From the NCBI RefSeq assembly GCF_947258355.1, contig NZ_CAMYIC010000032.1:1-64000 (forward strand): a stretch of 64,000 bases of DNA. The letters run 5' to 3'. The notes under the pieces are model-generated. The model had not been told where the DNA came from. It made no database searches and saw only the letters and a list, made by a program, of their open reading frames with translations. The stretch is from an uncultured Allomuricauda sp. (GTDB lineage Bacteria; Bacteroidota; Bacteroidia; Flavobacteriales; Flavobacteriaceae). Every line of letters begins with the position of its first letter. Position 1 is the stretch's first letter. Below are positions 51,578 to 61,232 of this stretch, piece by piece. Both the position numbers and the translations under genes were made by a program.

Positions 51578-51621
51578 TTTCCAAAAGGAAATATTCCATA
51601 TATTTGGAATAAATCCAATAA

Positions 51622-52695
51622 ATGTCATCCAAAGAATATATAAAAGGAAGAGGAGCGCAAAAGAATACGAACAATAGGTTTTTGCAGCATGTGTCCGAAA
51701 CGCGTGATGATTTTTTGGAATTCTGTAGGTTGGAAGGAGAAGAAGCTGAAAGCAACAAAACCAAGTACATTCCAATTTTCCCAAAAACCATTGTGAACAA
51801 AGTGGACAGTCCTGATGTAGGGATGATGTATTCCATGAATCCCTACCAAGGTTGTGAGCACGGATGTATTTATTGTTATGCCAGAAACACACACGAATAT
51901 TGGGGATACAGTGCCGGTCTCGACTTTGAACGTAAAATACTGGTTAAAAAATCAGCCCCGGAACTTCTGGAGGCCAAGATAAGGTATAAAAATTGGAAGG
52001 CACAGACCATTGTTTTATCTGGTAATACCGACTGTTACCAACCTGCGGAACAAAAATTTGAGATCACCAGAAAATGTCTCGAAGTCTTCTTAAAGTATAG
52101 GCATCCCGTGGGCATCATTACAAAGAATGCAACCGTCTTACGGGATTTGGATATTTTACGGGAGTTGAACAAACATAAATTGATAGGCGTTAATATATCT
52201 GTGACTTCACTTTCTGAAAAGACCAGACGAATTTTGGAACCTCGAACCGCTTCCATTCAAAAAAGGTTGAAGACCATTAAGGTCCTTTCGGAAAATAACA
52301 TTCCCGTAAATGCTATGTTGGCTCCAATTATTCCGGGAATTAATTCCCATGAATTATTGCCATTGGCCAAAACTGTCGCTGATCATGGTGCATTATCTTT
52401 TGGACTCACAGTGGTACGGCTCAATGGGTCCATAGGACAAATATTTTCGGATTGGATAAAGAAGACCATGCCGGATAGAGCTGAAAAGGTGCTACATCAA
52501 ATTCAGGATTGTCATGGAGGAACCGTCAATGATAGCCGTTTTGGAACCAGGACACGCGGGGAGGGGAAAATTGCAGAACAAATACACCAAACTGCAATTC
52601 TTGCCAAACAGCGTTATTTTAAAGGGAGAACTTTTCCGAAATTAAATGGGGACCTTCACGAGCAATACAAAGATGGTCAGATGAGACTATTTTAA
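51622..52695 (+). CDS. PA0069-family (SplB-like) radical SAM protein
   Basis: A 357-residue radical SAM enzyme. The [4Fe-4S] motif is Cys78-x3-Cys82-x2-Cys85 (GCEHGCIYCYAR). The surrounding NPYQGCEHGC, GNTDCYQPAE and PVGIITKNATVLRD are typical of the PA0069 group, a relative of spore photoproduct lyase. The reaction is not known. A shared bidirectional terminator separates it from the facing Gfo/Idh gene. Confidence 0.9.
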   Translation: MSSKEYIKGRGAQKNTNNRFLQHVSETRDDFLEFCRLEGEEAESNKTKYIPIFPKTIVNKVDSPDVGMMYSMNPYQGCEHGCIYCYARNTHEYWGYSAGLDFERKILVKKSAPELLEAKIRYKNWKAQTIVLSGNTDCYQPAEQKFEITRKCLEVFLKYRHPVGIITKNATVLRDLDILRELNKHKLIGVNISVTSLSEKTRRILEPRTASIQKRLKTIKVLSENNIPVNAMLAPIIPGINSHELLPLAKTVADHGALSFGLTVVRLNGSIGQIFSDWIKKTMPDRAEKVLHQIQDCHGGTVNDSRFGTRTRGEGKIAEQIHQTAILAKQRYFKGRTFPKLNGDLHEQYKDGQMRLF

Positions 52696-52699
52696 ACGG

Positions 52700-52724
52700 A
52701 AAATGGCCCTTTTAGGGCCATTTT
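52700..52724. terminator. Bidirectional terminator between convergent genes
   Basis: AAAATGGCCCT and AGGGCCATTTT form a perfect 11-bp stem with a 3-base loop, with A/T runs on both sides. It serves the radical SAM gene (+) and the Gfo/Idh gene (-). Confidence 0.88.
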
Positions 52725-52742
52725 CGATACTTTCCTTTACTG

Positions 52743-54167
52743 TTATTTGAGTTCCCAGCCCTCTCGGTAATCCCTGGTCACCCAATCGTTTGCTTTTTCG
52801 TAATTGGTGATTTTCATGTTATCACCGTCCCACATCAGTTTTCTCCTTCCTGGAAAAGCATATGGTGCCCAATCGCCAACTTTCTTGCCCTCTTTCAGCT
52901 CTTTGTACTGATAAGCTTTTACGGCCAAGTTACCCATTAGCACTGTTTCGGTTAATCTACCAGCTTTTTCAAAATTGGAAGATGTAGGTGTACCGTTTTG
53001 GCAACCATCTACAAAATTGCCAAAGTGTCCTCCAATACCTCCTGGTACCCTTGGATATTTCGGTTCTGGGGCGTTATAAAGGTCCATCATTTCGGAAGGT
53101 AACAATCTGGCGTTTTGGGAATACGTGTCACATACCAATATTCCTTTTTCTCCGTACATAACGGTTCCTCCACCAGTATCACCTATGGTTTCATCATCTT
53201 TAAGTTCATCTGGCAGGTTGGGCTTCAATCCACCATCGTACCAATTCAAGGCAATGTCCCCGTGTTCTTCATGTTCAAATTTTAAATGTATTTTGGAAGA
53301 AGGAGGACAGGAATGGCTGTAATCTGCTTCCACAAAATCATCTACCCAAACCGTTGTGCAGCTTGCTTCCGCTTCCGTAGGATAGCCAAGGTCTAAAACA
53401 CTAAAAGGTGTTTCCATAATATGGCATCCCATGTCGCCCAGCGCACCAGTACCAAAGTCCCAAAACCCTCTCCATTTAAAAGGCAGATAAGCATCGTTGT
53501 AATCGCGCATTTTCGCAGGTCCTAACCAAAGGTCCCAATCCAATTCTCTTGGAATACGGTCTCTTTTTGTGGGCATGGGAACTCCTTGTGGCCAAACGGG
53601 ACGATTGGTCCAACAATCTATGGTGTGCACCCTTCCAATGATTCCGGACTCTACCCACTCACGTGCAATTCGGCTACCATCACTGGAAGCGCCTTGGTTC
53701 CCCATTTGAGTTGTAATTCCATTCTCTTTGGCAACTTTGGTCATTAAACGGGCTTCCTGAATATTATGGGTCAACGGTTTTTCCACATAGGCGTGTTTTT
53801 TTTCGCGCATAAATGGCAGAGCGATAGTGGCATGAGTGTGGTCCGGTGTTGCAACCATTATTGCGTCTATATCATCCAAATGGGCATCAAATACCTTACG
53901 AAAGTCCTTGAATCTTTTAACATCGGGAAATTGCTCGTATGTCTGTTGGGCACGACGGTCATCTACATCACAAAATGCTACGAATTTTACTTTTCCTGTG
54001 TCGTTTAGGCCATTAATCACATTATTACCCCTTCCTCCAACGCCAAAACCAGCAACATAAAGTGTATCGCTCGGCGGCACATGGGTTTTCCCCAAGACAT
54101 GGCTGGGAACTATGGAAAAAGCAGCTGAAGCGGCTGCAGTACTTTTGATGAACTTTCTTCTTTGCAT
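52743..54167 (-). CDS. Gfo/Idh/MocA family oxidoreductase, Tat-exported
   Basis: A 474-residue NAD(P)-dependent oxidoreductase with a true twin-Arg leader (RRKFIKSTAAASAAFS). The Rossmann motif is AGFGVGGRGNNVI and the catalytic EKP is AYVEKPLTHN. It shares the layout WDLWLGPAKMRDY, WRGFWDFGTGALGDMGCHI with the homologue at 37025-38446, so both belong to the same exported subfamily. A sugar or inositol-like substrate in the periplasm is likely. It appears to be monocistronic. Confidence 0.9.
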   Translation of the reverse strand: MQRRKFIKSTAAASAAFSIVPSHVLGKTHVPPSDTLYVAGFGVGGRGNNVINGLNDTGKVKFVAFCDVDDRRAQQTYEQFPDVKRFKDFRKVFDAHLDDIDAIMVATPDHTHATIALPFMREKKHAYVEKPLTHNIQEARLMTKVAKENGITTQMGNQGASSDGSRIAREWVESGIIGRVHTIDCWTNRPVWPQGVPMPTKRDRIPRELDWDLWLGPAKMRDYNDAYLPFKWRGFWDFGTGALGDMGCHIMETPFSVLDLGYPTEAEASCTTVWVDDFVEADYSHSCPPSSKIHLKFEHEEHGDIALNWYDGGLKPNLPDELKDDETIGDTGGGTVMYGEKGILVCDTYSQNARLLPSEMMDLYNAPEPKYPRVPGGIGGHFGNFVDGCQNGTPTSSNFEKAGRLTETVLMGNLAVKAYQYKELKEGKKVGDWAPYAFPGRRKLMWDGDNMKITNYEKANDWVTRDYREGWELK

Positions 54168-54230
54168 TTTGTTTAGTTTGATTTATGTGAATCCCTAAGA
54201 TACAAAAAAGAGTAAGAGTACTGTTATGGA

Positions 54231-54890
54231 CTATTCTTTACCATTCCACTCTTTATAAAACCGATCTAGATACTGCAGCATGAACAGATGCCGTTCCTCG
54301 GCCAGTTTTTTTCCGGTCTTGGTGTTCATTTTATCCTTTAGCAGCAATAGCTTCTCATAAAAATGGTTAATGGTCGGAGCAGTGGATTTTTTATACTCTT
54401 CTTTGGTCATCTTCAGATTTGGTGGAACCGTTGGATTATAAAGCTCCCTGTTTTTATAACCTCCGTAATTAAAAGCCCGTGCAATACCGATAGCACCAAT
54501 AGCATCCAAACGATCGGCATCTTGGACAATAGTAAGCTCCTGTGAAGTAAACTTTGTCCCATCCGGTTCCAAACTGTTCTTAAAGGACATGTGTTTGATA
54601 ATGTTCACAACATGATCTATGGTCTTCTGATCAATAGATTCGGTTTCTAGAAATTTTCTTGCGATTGTCGGCCCTATGGTTTCGTCCCCATTGTGGAACT
54701 TTGGGTCGGCAATATCGTGAAGCAATGCGGCCAGTTGAACAACCAAGGAATCTCCCTTTTCATGTTTCAACAGTAATTTGGAAGTATTATAGACCCGTTC
54801 AATATGGAACCAATCGTGTCCACCTTCTGCATTTTTAAGCTCCTGTTTTACAAAAGCAATGGTCTTATTTACTAATTGGTCTTGTTTCAT
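54231..54890 (-). CDS. HD-domain phosphohydrolase
   Basis: A 219-residue HD-fold hydrolase of the YedJ/YpgQ type. The metal ligands are in HDWFHIERVYN (His), AALLHDIADPKFHNG (His-Asp) and IVQDADRLDAIGAIGIARAF (Asp). Relatives remove pyrophosphate from nucleotides or act as phosphodiesterases; the substrate is not known. It overlaps plsC-like by 4 bases (ATGA). Confidence 0.9.
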   Translation of the reverse strand: MKQDQLVNKTIAFVKQELKNAEGGHDWFHIERVYNTSKLLLKHEKGDSLVVQLAALLHDIADPKFHNGDETIGPTIARKFLETESIDQKTIDHVVNIIKHMSFKNSLEPDGTKFTSQELTIVQDADRLDAIGAIGIARAFNYGGYKNRELYNPTVPPNLKMTKEEYKKSTAPTINHFYEKLLLLKDKMNTKTGKKLAEERHLFMLQYLDRFYKEWNGKE

Positions 54891-55624
54891 TTTTCTGTCT
54901 TCACGCCAGAAACAATCTGTTTTTCAATCCGGGAAATAAGTTCGTCTGCATTTCCCTTGTTTTCGATCGGTGGATGAACATCAAAGGTTACATGTGAACC
55001 CAAGCCCATGGGAAATTTACCATAGCGCAACAATTCCCATGAGTTGTTTATACTTATGGGTACGATCAATGCAGAAGGTGCATTTTTCATCATCACCTTT
55101 AGCCCTGTTGTTCTAAATGGTTTTGGGACACCGGTTCGGCTCCGCGTCCCCTCTGGAAAAATTACGGCACTTCGGTTGTTCGCTTCAATATACTTTGCCA
55201 ATTTTTGAAGTTCGGCTATAGACTGCTTGGGGTCTTTTCTGTCAATCAAAGCAGAACCACCATGCCTTAAGTTGTACGATACACTTGGAATCCCCTTTCC
55301 CAGTTCAATTTTACTCACAAATTTTGGATGGTATTTTCGCATGTGCCAAATAATTGGTGGGATATCGTACATACTTTGGTGGTTGGTAACAATAATAAGG
55401 GGCCTATCGGTAGGGATTTGCTGATTGTTGTTGAAGCTGTAACGAGTCCCAAGTACATTGGTACATCGCATAATAAACCAATTTAATACGGAAACGCTGC
55501 CCTTATGTGCATTATAACCGAACACGTTGAGGCAAATCCATTGTATGGGATGGAAAATGACCAAAACCAAACCAAATAGCAAAAAGAAAATTATGGTAAG
55601 GGGGTACGATAACAGTTTTAACAC
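54887..55624 (-). CDS. plsC: 1-acyl-sn-glycerol-3-phosphate acyltransferase
   Basis: A 245-residue membrane-bound acyltransferase that makes phosphatidic acid. An N-terminal hydrophobic helix (about 7-32) is followed by the four PlsC blocks: NHQSMYD (His82, Asp87), the GGSALIDR block, FPEGTRSR (156-163) and IVPISINNS. A lyso-ornithine or other lipid acyltransferase role cannot be excluded from sequence. Confidence 0.9.
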   Translation of the reverse strand: MLKLLSYPLTIIFFLLFGLVLVIFHPIQWICLNVFGYNAHKGSVSVLNWFIMRCTNVLGTRYSFNNNQQIPTDRPLIIVTNHQSMYDIPPIIWHMRKYHPKFVSKIELGKGIPSVSYNLRHGGSALIDRKDPKQSIAELQKLAKYIEANNRSAVIFPEGTRSRTGVPKPFRTTGLKVMMKNAPSALIVPISINNSWELLRYGKFPMGLGSHVTFDVHPPIENKGNADELISRIEKQIVSGVKTEK

Positions 55625-55650
55625 GGTTATATAGGTTTATAGGTTGACGT

Positions 55651-55685
55651 AAAAATAAAAAAACCACCCTTTAAGGGGTGGTCTT
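55651..55685 (-). terminator. Terminator of the bacilliredoxin gene
   Basis: On the minus strand a hairpin with ACCACCC / GGGTGGT arms is followed by TTTTTTTATTTTTA. It lies 23 bases after the stop codon of the bacilliredoxin gene. Confidence 0.85.
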
Positions 55686-55707
55686 TCAAAATCTTATTTA
55701 CTTGAAT

Positions 55708-56118
55708 TTAGCAAAATTCGTTATAAGCTTCCATTAAGTTTTCCGCAATAAGTTCAGCAGGTCTTCCTTCAATATGATGTCTTTCGATCATGTGTACCAA
55801 TTCACCATCTTTGAACAAGGCCATGCTTGGCGAAGATGGGGGGAATGGAACCATGTGGTTTCTAGCTGTTGTAACAGCCTCCATGTCCACACCGGCAAAA
55901 ACAGTGACCAAATTATCAGGTGTTTTACTGTTTTGTAGGCTCAACTTGGCTGCTGGTCTTGCGTTGGCGGCAGCACAACCACATACCGAATTTACGACTA
56001 CCAAAGTGGTTCCGTCCTTTTTCAAGGCATTTTCAACAGCTTCACTTGTATGTAGCTCTTCAAACCCGGCTACGGCCAAGTCTTCGCGCATAGGTTTTAC
56101 CAATTCTTCTGGATACAT
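55708..56118 (-). CDS. BrxA/BrxB family bacilliredoxin
   Basis: A 136-residue thioredoxin-fold protein of the YphP/YqiW family, which in Firmicutes removes bacillithiol from proteins. The start at 56118 (MYPEELVKPMREDL) matches the family; the longer frame adds 22 basic residues. The active site is Cys46-Gly-Cys48 (NSVCGCAAANARP). Bacteroidota of this type are thought to make bacillithiol, and the DinB-like gene in this window belongs to a family that can use that thiol. Confidence 0.92.
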   Translation of the reverse strand: MYPEELVKPMREDLAVAGFEELHTSEAVENALKKDGTTLVVVNSVCGCAAANARPAAKLSLQNSKTPDNLVTVFAGVDMEAVTTARNHMVPFPPSSPSMALFKDGELVHMIERHHIEGRPAELIAENLMEAYNEFC

Positions 56119-56241
56119 AGACTTCTTTTTAATTAGAACTACAAAGATAAGGGTTTGTTTGGTTTTTTTCATCACCCTTAACATTGCTTAAAGCTTTGTT
56201 TACCCAGTAAACCCCTATATTTGGGGTTTAAATTTTGAGGC

Positions 56242-56979
56242 ATGATCAAGTGGATAGCCGCTTTTCTCGGTTATTTTTTATTTCGGTTTCCCGGTGCGGT
56301 TTTAGGTTTTATCGTAGGGACTTTTTTAGATAATTTGGGGGGTTCTGGCAATAGATCCAGATCAGTGTTTGAAAATGTAACCAGACAATCGGTTTCTCCG
56401 GCCGATTTTGAGTTGAACCTACTCTCCCTCTGTTCCATTATAATCAAGGCCGATGGACAGGTCAATCAAAGAGAATTGGACTATGTTCGACAGTATTTTC
56501 TGAGCACTTATGGCAAGGAAAAAGCAAACGCTATCTTCAGAACCTTCAATGAAGTCATAAAGAAAAGAGAGATTTCCGCCCAACGTATATGCAACTTCAT
56601 GGTACAGCGCACAAGGTACGAGGTGCGTTTGCAAATGTTACATTTTTTGTTCGGTATAGCCCAATCAGATGGACAGGTGAGCAAAGCGGAAGTCGAAAAG
56701 TTAAGAGAGATCGCAGGGTATTTTCGTTTGGGTCAGCACGATTTTGAAAGTATCATGGCCATGTTCATAAAATCGGCCGACAATGCGTATAAAATTTTGG
56801 AAATTGAAAGGACTGCTAGTGACGATGAGGTGAAGAAAGCTTATCGTACCATGGCAAAAAAATATCATCCCGATCGAGTGGTCACGGAAAACGAGGCAAT
56901 AAGAAAGGGAGCCGAGGAAAAATTTAAAGAAGTGCAAAAAGCTTACGAAACCATACAAAAGGAAAGGGGAATATCTTAA
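56242..56979 (+). CDS. TerB-DnaJ membrane protein (DjlA-like)
   Basis: A 245-residue co-chaperone: an N-terminal hydrophobic segment (residues 3-29, glycine-rich as in DjlA), a TerB-like helical domain (about 55-170, [19 protein letters not shown] and [18 protein letters not shown]), and a C-terminal J domain (about 180-240) with the HPD motif in AKKYHPDRV. It should stimulate DnaK at the inner membrane. It lies 12 bases before hupE. Confidence 0.9.
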   Translation: MIKWIAAFLGYFLFRFPGAVLGFIVGTFLDNLGGSGNRSRSVFENVTRQSVSPADFELNLLSLCSIIIKADGQVNQRELDYVRQYFLSTYGKEKANAIFRTFNEVIKKREISAQRICNFMVQRTRYEVRLQMLHFLFGIAQSDGQVSKAEVEKLREIAGYFRLGQHDFESIMAMFIKSADNAYKILEIERTASDDEVKKAYRTMAKKYHPDRVVTENEAIRKGAEEKFKEVQKAYETIQKERGIS

Positions 56980-56991
56980 TCAAGAGTAATC

Positions 56992-57576
56992 ATGGAGGAA
57001 TTTTTGTTTTATGTTAAGTTGGGACTCAACCATGTATTGGACTTTGGTGCCTATGACCATATTTTGTTTTTGTCTGCATTGGCGGTGCCCTTTACATTTA
57101 AGTATTGGAAACGCGTGGTGATCTTGGCAACCATTTTCACTATTGCACACTGCACATCGTTGGCATTGTCCGTCTATGAAATTGCAACCGTGGATGTTGG
57201 TCTGATCGAATTCTTGATTCCGGTAACCATTTTGTTGACAGCACTGTTCAATTTCGCATATGTTTATAAAGAAGCCTTGAATGTGGGGCTTTTTCTTCAT
57301 GTTTTGGGTACCGCTTTCTTTGGATTGATCCATGGTTTTGGTTTCTCCAACTATTTTAAAATGTTGATGGCGGAAGAAGAGGACAAGATTACACCATTAT
57401 TAGGTTTTGCAACGGGGATAGAGTTGTCTCAAGTAACCATTATTTTGGTTGTTCTGGCCATCGCATATGTAGTTTTGAACTTTTTAAAGGTGAAACGGTC
57501 AATTTTTATTGCTGTCGCCTCAATTTTGATTATCATCATTACAATACCCCTACTGATTGCTACGTTCCCCATGTAG
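56992..57576 (+). CDS. HupE/UreJ family membrane protein
   Basis: A 194-residue polytopic membrane protein with about six to seven helices. The family marks are GLNHVLDFGAYDHILFL at the start, a His in FTIAHCTSLALS, and GLIHGFGFSN in the middle; these His/Asp residues form a possible metal path. Relatives transport nickel or cobalt. No hydrogenase or urease gene is present, so another metal or role is possible. Confidence 0.87.
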   Translation: MEEFLFYVKLGLNHVLDFGAYDHILFLSALAVPFTFKYWKRVVILATIFTIAHCTSLALSVYEIATVDVGLIEFLIPVTILLTALFNFAYVYKEALNVGLFLHVLGTAFFGLIHGFGFSNYFKMLMAEEEDKITPLLGFATGIELSQVTIILVVLAIAYVVLNFLKVKRSIFIAVASILIIIITIPLLIATFPM

Positions 57577-57661
57577 GACCTTAGTTAAATTTTATCGAAT
57601 AAGGTTGTAAAGGTCTTTTAAAGCAGGTATATTTATTTAATTATCAGCGTTTTTTGGATAA

Positions 57662-58099
57662 ATGAAGGCGAGCAAGCAAGAAAAATACGATAAAGCCTAT
57701 TTGCGGATGGCACAAGAATGGGGCAAACTTTCTTATTGTAAAAGAAGGCAGGTAGGTGCGATTATCGTTAAGGATAGGATGATAATTTCCGACGGGTACA
57801 ATGGAACCCCGACCGGCTTTGAAAATATTTGTGAAGATGATGAAGGGTACACTAAATGGTATGTGCTCCATGCCGAGGCCAATGCCATTCTTAAAGTAGC
57901 ATCATCTACACAGTCTTGCGAAGGAGCCACCCTCTACATAACCTTGTCGCCTTGTAGGGAATGTAGTAAGCTTGTGCACCAAGCTGGCATAAAACGTGTG
58001 GTATACCAGAATGCGTACAAAGACGACTCTGGAATAAAGTTTCTGGAAAGGGCAGGAGTGGATATCGTCCATTTGCCCATTTTGGAAGAAATGGTTTAA
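57662..58099 (+). CDS. dCMP deaminase family protein
   Basis: A 145-residue zinc deaminase. The zinc site is His70-Ala-Glu72 (VLHAEANAIL), Cys98 and Cys101 (SPCRECSKL). The first 60 residues, with CKRRQVGAIIVKDRMIISDGYNGTP, fit the deoxycytidylate deaminase / ComEB group, which feeds dUMP to thymidylate synthesis. It lies 15 bases before the S41 protease gene. Confidence 0.93.
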   Translation: MKASKQEKYDKAYLRMAQEWGKLSYCKRRQVGAIIVKDRMIISDGYNGTPTGFENICEDDEGYTKWYVLHAEANAILKVASSTQSCEGATLYITLSPCRECSKLVHQAGIKRVVYQNAYKDDSGIKFLERAGVDIVHLPILEEMV

Positions 58100-58114
58100 A
58101 ACCATAATTGCTAT

Positions 58115-59743
58115 ATGAAAAAGATCAAAGGATATATTTGGCCAACACTTCTTGCGTTAGCGGTGGCACTCGGTATTTTTATTGGGGGCAAGCTCCATTT
58201 TAACGATTCTCCGGAAAAGCTTTTTTCCACGAATTCAAAAAAAGATAAACTCAACAGGCTTATTGATTATATCGACTACGAATATGTGGATGATGTGGAT
58301 ACCGATAGCATTGTAGATGTTACCGTGAACAATATCCTGGGCAAATTGGACCCACACTCTGTTTATATCCCCAAAGACGAAATGAAGGATGTTGCTGAAA
58401 GCATGAAAGGTGATTTTGCCGGTATTGGGGTCAGTTTTTACATGTACAGGGATACCATTACGGTGATTAGGACGATAAAGAATGGACCAAGTTACATTAG
58501 TGGAATAAAGCCTGGTGATCGCATTCTAATGGCCGATAGCGACACCCTGTTTGGTAGACGAATTGCCAATGATGATGTGGTCTCTACTCTTAAAGGGAAA
58601 ATCGGTACCAAGGTCAATTTAAAGGTCTTTAGAAAAACTGAAGACAAAATCATGGATGTGCCCGTGGTTCGAGATCGAGTTCCGATCAGAAGTGTTGAGG
58701 CCTATTACATGCTAACCAAGGACATGGGCTATATAAAAATAAACCGTTTTGCTGAATCCACTTTTGATGAATTCAAGGACGCCTTGAGAAAACTGAAGTT
58801 AAGGGGAGCAGAGAAATTGACCTTGGATCTAAGGGACAATCCAGGAGGTTATTTGGGTATTGCCGAAAAACTGGCCGATGAGTTTCTTGGTGAGGACAAA
58901 TTGATTCTTTTTACAAAAAACAAAAAAGGAAGGGTTAAAAAAGCCTATGCGACCAAAAAAGGTGATTTTGAAGATAAACCCGTCTATGTTTTGATCAATG
59001 AACGTTCTGCATCTGCTAGTGAAATCATTGCGGGTGCATTGCAGGACAACGATATCGGCACCATTGTAGGACGGCGTTCCTTTGGAAAGGGTCTGGTGCA
59101 ACGTGAAATGGATTTGGGCGATGGTTCCGCGGTTAGACTTACCGTTTCACGATACTACACACCTACGGGAAGATCAATCCAAAAATCCTATAAAAATGGC
59201 AACCATGATTATTACAAAAAATTCATGGAACGATACTCTAGCGGAGAGCTTATCTCTGCAGATAGTATTAAGGTGGCCGATTCGCTCAAATTTGTAACAC
59301 CAAAAGGGAAAGTAGTGTACGGTGGTGGAGGCATTGTGCCGGATGTTTTTGTTCCCATTGGCAGTAATCAGGAAGAGGCCATTGAGAGTATGGACGATAC
59401 CTATCAATTTTTTGCCCGTTTTGTATTTGAGCACTTGGAAGAGGACAGAACCATGTATGAAGGATATACCCAAAACCAATTTTTGGACGAATTCAGGGTG
59501 GATGATATCCTTTTCGACAAGTTTATCCAATTTGTACTCGATCGTAAAGTAAAATTGGACTTCTACGCCTTTGAGGATAAGATAAAGGCTTATTTGAAGG
59601 CCAATATTGCCGAGCAATTGTTCTCACCCAATATTTCAGCTCAAATCAAGGGAGACTACGATGCTATGCTTAAAAAAGTAAGAGTGTTGGATCAAGCTCA
59701 AATCGACCAATCCCAAATAGGTGCCGTAGAGATAAAGCCTTGA
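58115..59743 (+). CDS. S41 family C-terminal processing peptidase
   Basis: A 542-residue protease with an N-terminal membrane anchor (about 8-25) facing the periplasm. A PDZ domain covers about 95-180 (GDFAGIGVSFYMYRDTI, GIKPGDRILMADSD). The catalytic dyad is Ser300 in ERSASASEIIAGAL and Lys325 in RSFGKGLVQ, 25 residues apart as in other CtpA/Prc proteins. The C-terminal helical extension is longer than in plant CtpA. It trims C-termini of envelope proteins. Confidence 0.93.
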   Translation: MKKIKGYIWPTLLALAVALGIFIGGKLHFNDSPEKLFSTNSKKDKLNRLIDYIDYEYVDDVDTDSIVDVTVNNILGKLDPHSVYIPKDEMKDVAESMKGDFAGIGVSFYMYRDTITVIRTIKNGPSYISGIKPGDRILMADSDTLFGRRIANDDVVSTLKGKIGTKVNLKVFRKTEDKIMDVPVVRDRVPIRSVEAYYMLTKDMGYIKINRFAESTFDEFKDALRKLKLRGAEKLTLDLRDNPGGYLGIAEKLADEFLGEDKLILFTKNKKGRVKKAYATKKGDFEDKPVYVLINERSASASEIIAGALQDNDIGTIVGRRSFGKGLVQREMDLGDGSAVRLTVSRYYTPTGRSIQKSYKNGNHDYYKKFMERYSSGELISADSIKVADSLKFVTPKGKVVYGGGGIVPDVFVPIGSNQEEAIESMDDTYQFFARFVFEHLEEDRTMYEGYTQNQFLDEFRVDDILFDKFIQFVLDRKVKLDFYAFEDKIKAYLKANIAEQLFSPNISAQIKGDYDAMLKKVRVLDQAQIDQSQIGAVEIKP

Positions 59744-59744
59744 T

Positions 59745-59945
59745 TTATTTTTTCAGCTTTTTATCAATCTTTTTTGAGGTCATAAAAATCAACATGAGCA
59801 CTATGGCGCACAAAGAGGCCACTATTCCAATCAAAGCAATGGTACTATCGCCCTGAATCGGATTGTTGAAATCTACCATGGTTACGTTATAAGCAATAAG
59901 CCCCAACGCAAGTATTATAATTATTACAGCAAAGGTCTTGTTCAT
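59745..59945 (-). CDS. Small two-helix membrane protein
   Basis: A 66-residue protein with two clear membrane helices (about 4-22 and 38-56) and a Lys-rich C-terminus (KKIDKKLKK) that should stay in the cytoplasm. No family recognised. It starts 9 bases after marC on the same strand, and its stop is 1 base from that of the S41 gene on the other strand. Similar two-helix small proteins follow marC-like genes in related bacteria, as far as I recall. Confidence 0.65.
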   Translation of the reverse strand: MNKTFAVIIIILALGLIAYNVTMVDFNNPIQGDSTIALIGIVASLCAIVLMLIFMTSKKIDKKLKK

Positions 59946-59954
59946 ATCAATAAT

Positions 59955-60539
59955 TTACACACCGTGGGCCAGTAACTCGTTAATGTTGGCGGCAAAAAGT
60001 TTTACCGCAATCGCCATAAGTATAACACCAAACACTTTTCTAATGATGTTGAGTCCGTTTTTACCCAAAATCCGTTCAATTTTGGCACTGGATTTAAGCA
60101 CGATATACACAAAGATAACGTTTATAATTATGGCTACTATAATGTTCTCTACATGATATTCTGCTCTTAAGGATAAAATGGAAGTCAATGTACCTGCTCC
60201 GGCAATAAGCGGAAAAGCAATGGGAACAATAGAAGCTGTTTCTGGCTCATCATCCTTGTACAGGGTTATTCCAAGAATCATTTCAATGGCCAGGAAGAAT
60301 ATGATAAAAGCACCGGCAACTGCAAACGAGTTCACATCGATACCAATTAAGGAAAGGATGCTCTCCCCGACAAACAAAAAAGCGATCATAATACATGCTG
60401 CAACTATCGAAGCTTTTTCGGATTGTACATGACCTACCTTGTTGCGTAGCGATAGAATAATCGGGATACTCCCCAAAATATCTATTACAGCGAACAATAT
60501 CATTCCAGCAGTAGCTATTTCTTTAAAGTTAAAATTCAT
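59955..60539 (-). CDS. MarC family membrane protein
   Basis: A 194-residue membrane protein with about six helices. The family motif FNFKEIATAGMILFAVIDILGSIPIIL opens the protein, and PIAFPLIAGAGTLTSILSL is the diagnostic middle segment. Despite the name, MarC proteins are not proven in antibiotic resistance. A TAAATTTG (60567-60560, minus strand) lies 20 bases before the ATG and may be its -7 element. Confidence 0.92.
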   Translation of the reverse strand: MNFNFKEIATAGMILFAVIDILGSIPIILSLRNKVGHVQSEKASIVAACIMIAFLFVGESILSLIGIDVNSFAVAGAFIIFFLAIEMILGITLYKDDEPETASIVPIAFPLIAGAGTLTSILSLRAEYHVENIIVAIIINVIFVYIVLKSSAKIERILGKNGLNIIRKVFGVILMAIAVKLFAANINELLAHGV

Positions 60540-60631
60540 ACCCTTATTTTTTCGGACGGCAAATTTACGTGTAAAAAATACTTTTGGACTACATATTATG
60601 TTTAGAAATCATCAATTTTTTGGTTTTGAAT

Positions 60632-60639
60632 TACCTTTG
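60632..60639 (+). promoter_or_regulatory. Possible -7 element of the DUF3109 gene
   Basis: TACCTTTG fits TAnnTTTG exactly and lies 20 bases before the ATG. The -33 box is not clear. Confidence 0.45.
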
Positions 60640-60659
60640 CCCAAAAAGTTAAGGCCTAT

Positions 60660-61232
60660 ATGTTTCAAATAGGAAAAACCATTGTATCTGAAGAGATATT
60701 GGAAAACGATTTTGTATGCAATCTAAATGCTTGCAAGGGAGCTTGTTGTGTGGGAGGGGAGTATGGAGCACCGTTGGAAGATTCAGAAACGGATAAACTG
60801 GTCAATATCTATCAAGATGTTAAACCCTTCTTACGTCCCGAAGGTATCAAGGCCATTGAGGAACATGGGGTTTTTGTGAAAGGTGAAGATGGGGAATGGG
60901 AAACCCCTTTGGTAAACAACAACGAGTGTGCCTATGTAATTTTTTCTGAAGATGGCATTGCAAAATGTGGCCTGGAGGCTGCCTACGAGGCGGGTGCCAC
61001 CAAATGGAAAAAGCCTATCTCTTGCTATCTGTATCCGGTAAGAACCAGAGAGTACTCGGAATTTACGGCAGTAAACTACCATAAATGGGAGATTTGTGAT
61101 CCAGCCTGTGCGTTGGGGGAAGAGCTAAAGGTTCCTATTTACAAATTTGTAAAGGATGCATTGGTCAAAAAGTTTGGGGAGGCCTGGTATCGTGAACTGG
61201 AAGAGGTGGCAGCCGAAAATACTAAATCGTAG
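60660..61232 (+). CDS. DUF3109 family cysteine-rich protein
   Basis: A 190-residue cytoplasmic protein. Its Cys pattern is CNLNACKGACCVGG (residues about 20-33), AKCGLEAA, ISCYLYP and ICDPACALG, a total of nine Cys that resembles the zinc/iron-chelating YkgJ-like families. It probably binds a metal or Fe-S cluster. The function is not known. Its 3' end overlaps that of the opposite sensor kinase by 11 bases. Confidence 0.88.
   Translation: MFQIGKTIVSEEILENDFVCNLNACKGACCVGGEYGAPLEDSETDKLVNIYQDVKPFLRPEGIKAIEEHGVFVKGEDGEWETPLVNNNECAYVIFSEDGIAKCGLEAAYEAGATKWKKPISCYLYPVRTREYSEFTAVNYHKWEICDPACALGEELKVPIYKFVKDALVKKFGEAWYRELEEVAAENTKS

Noticed and set aside
56992-57576. Hydrogenase or urease accessory locus
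   Set aside because: HupE-type proteins occur without these enzymes, and no structural or maturation gene of either is nearby.
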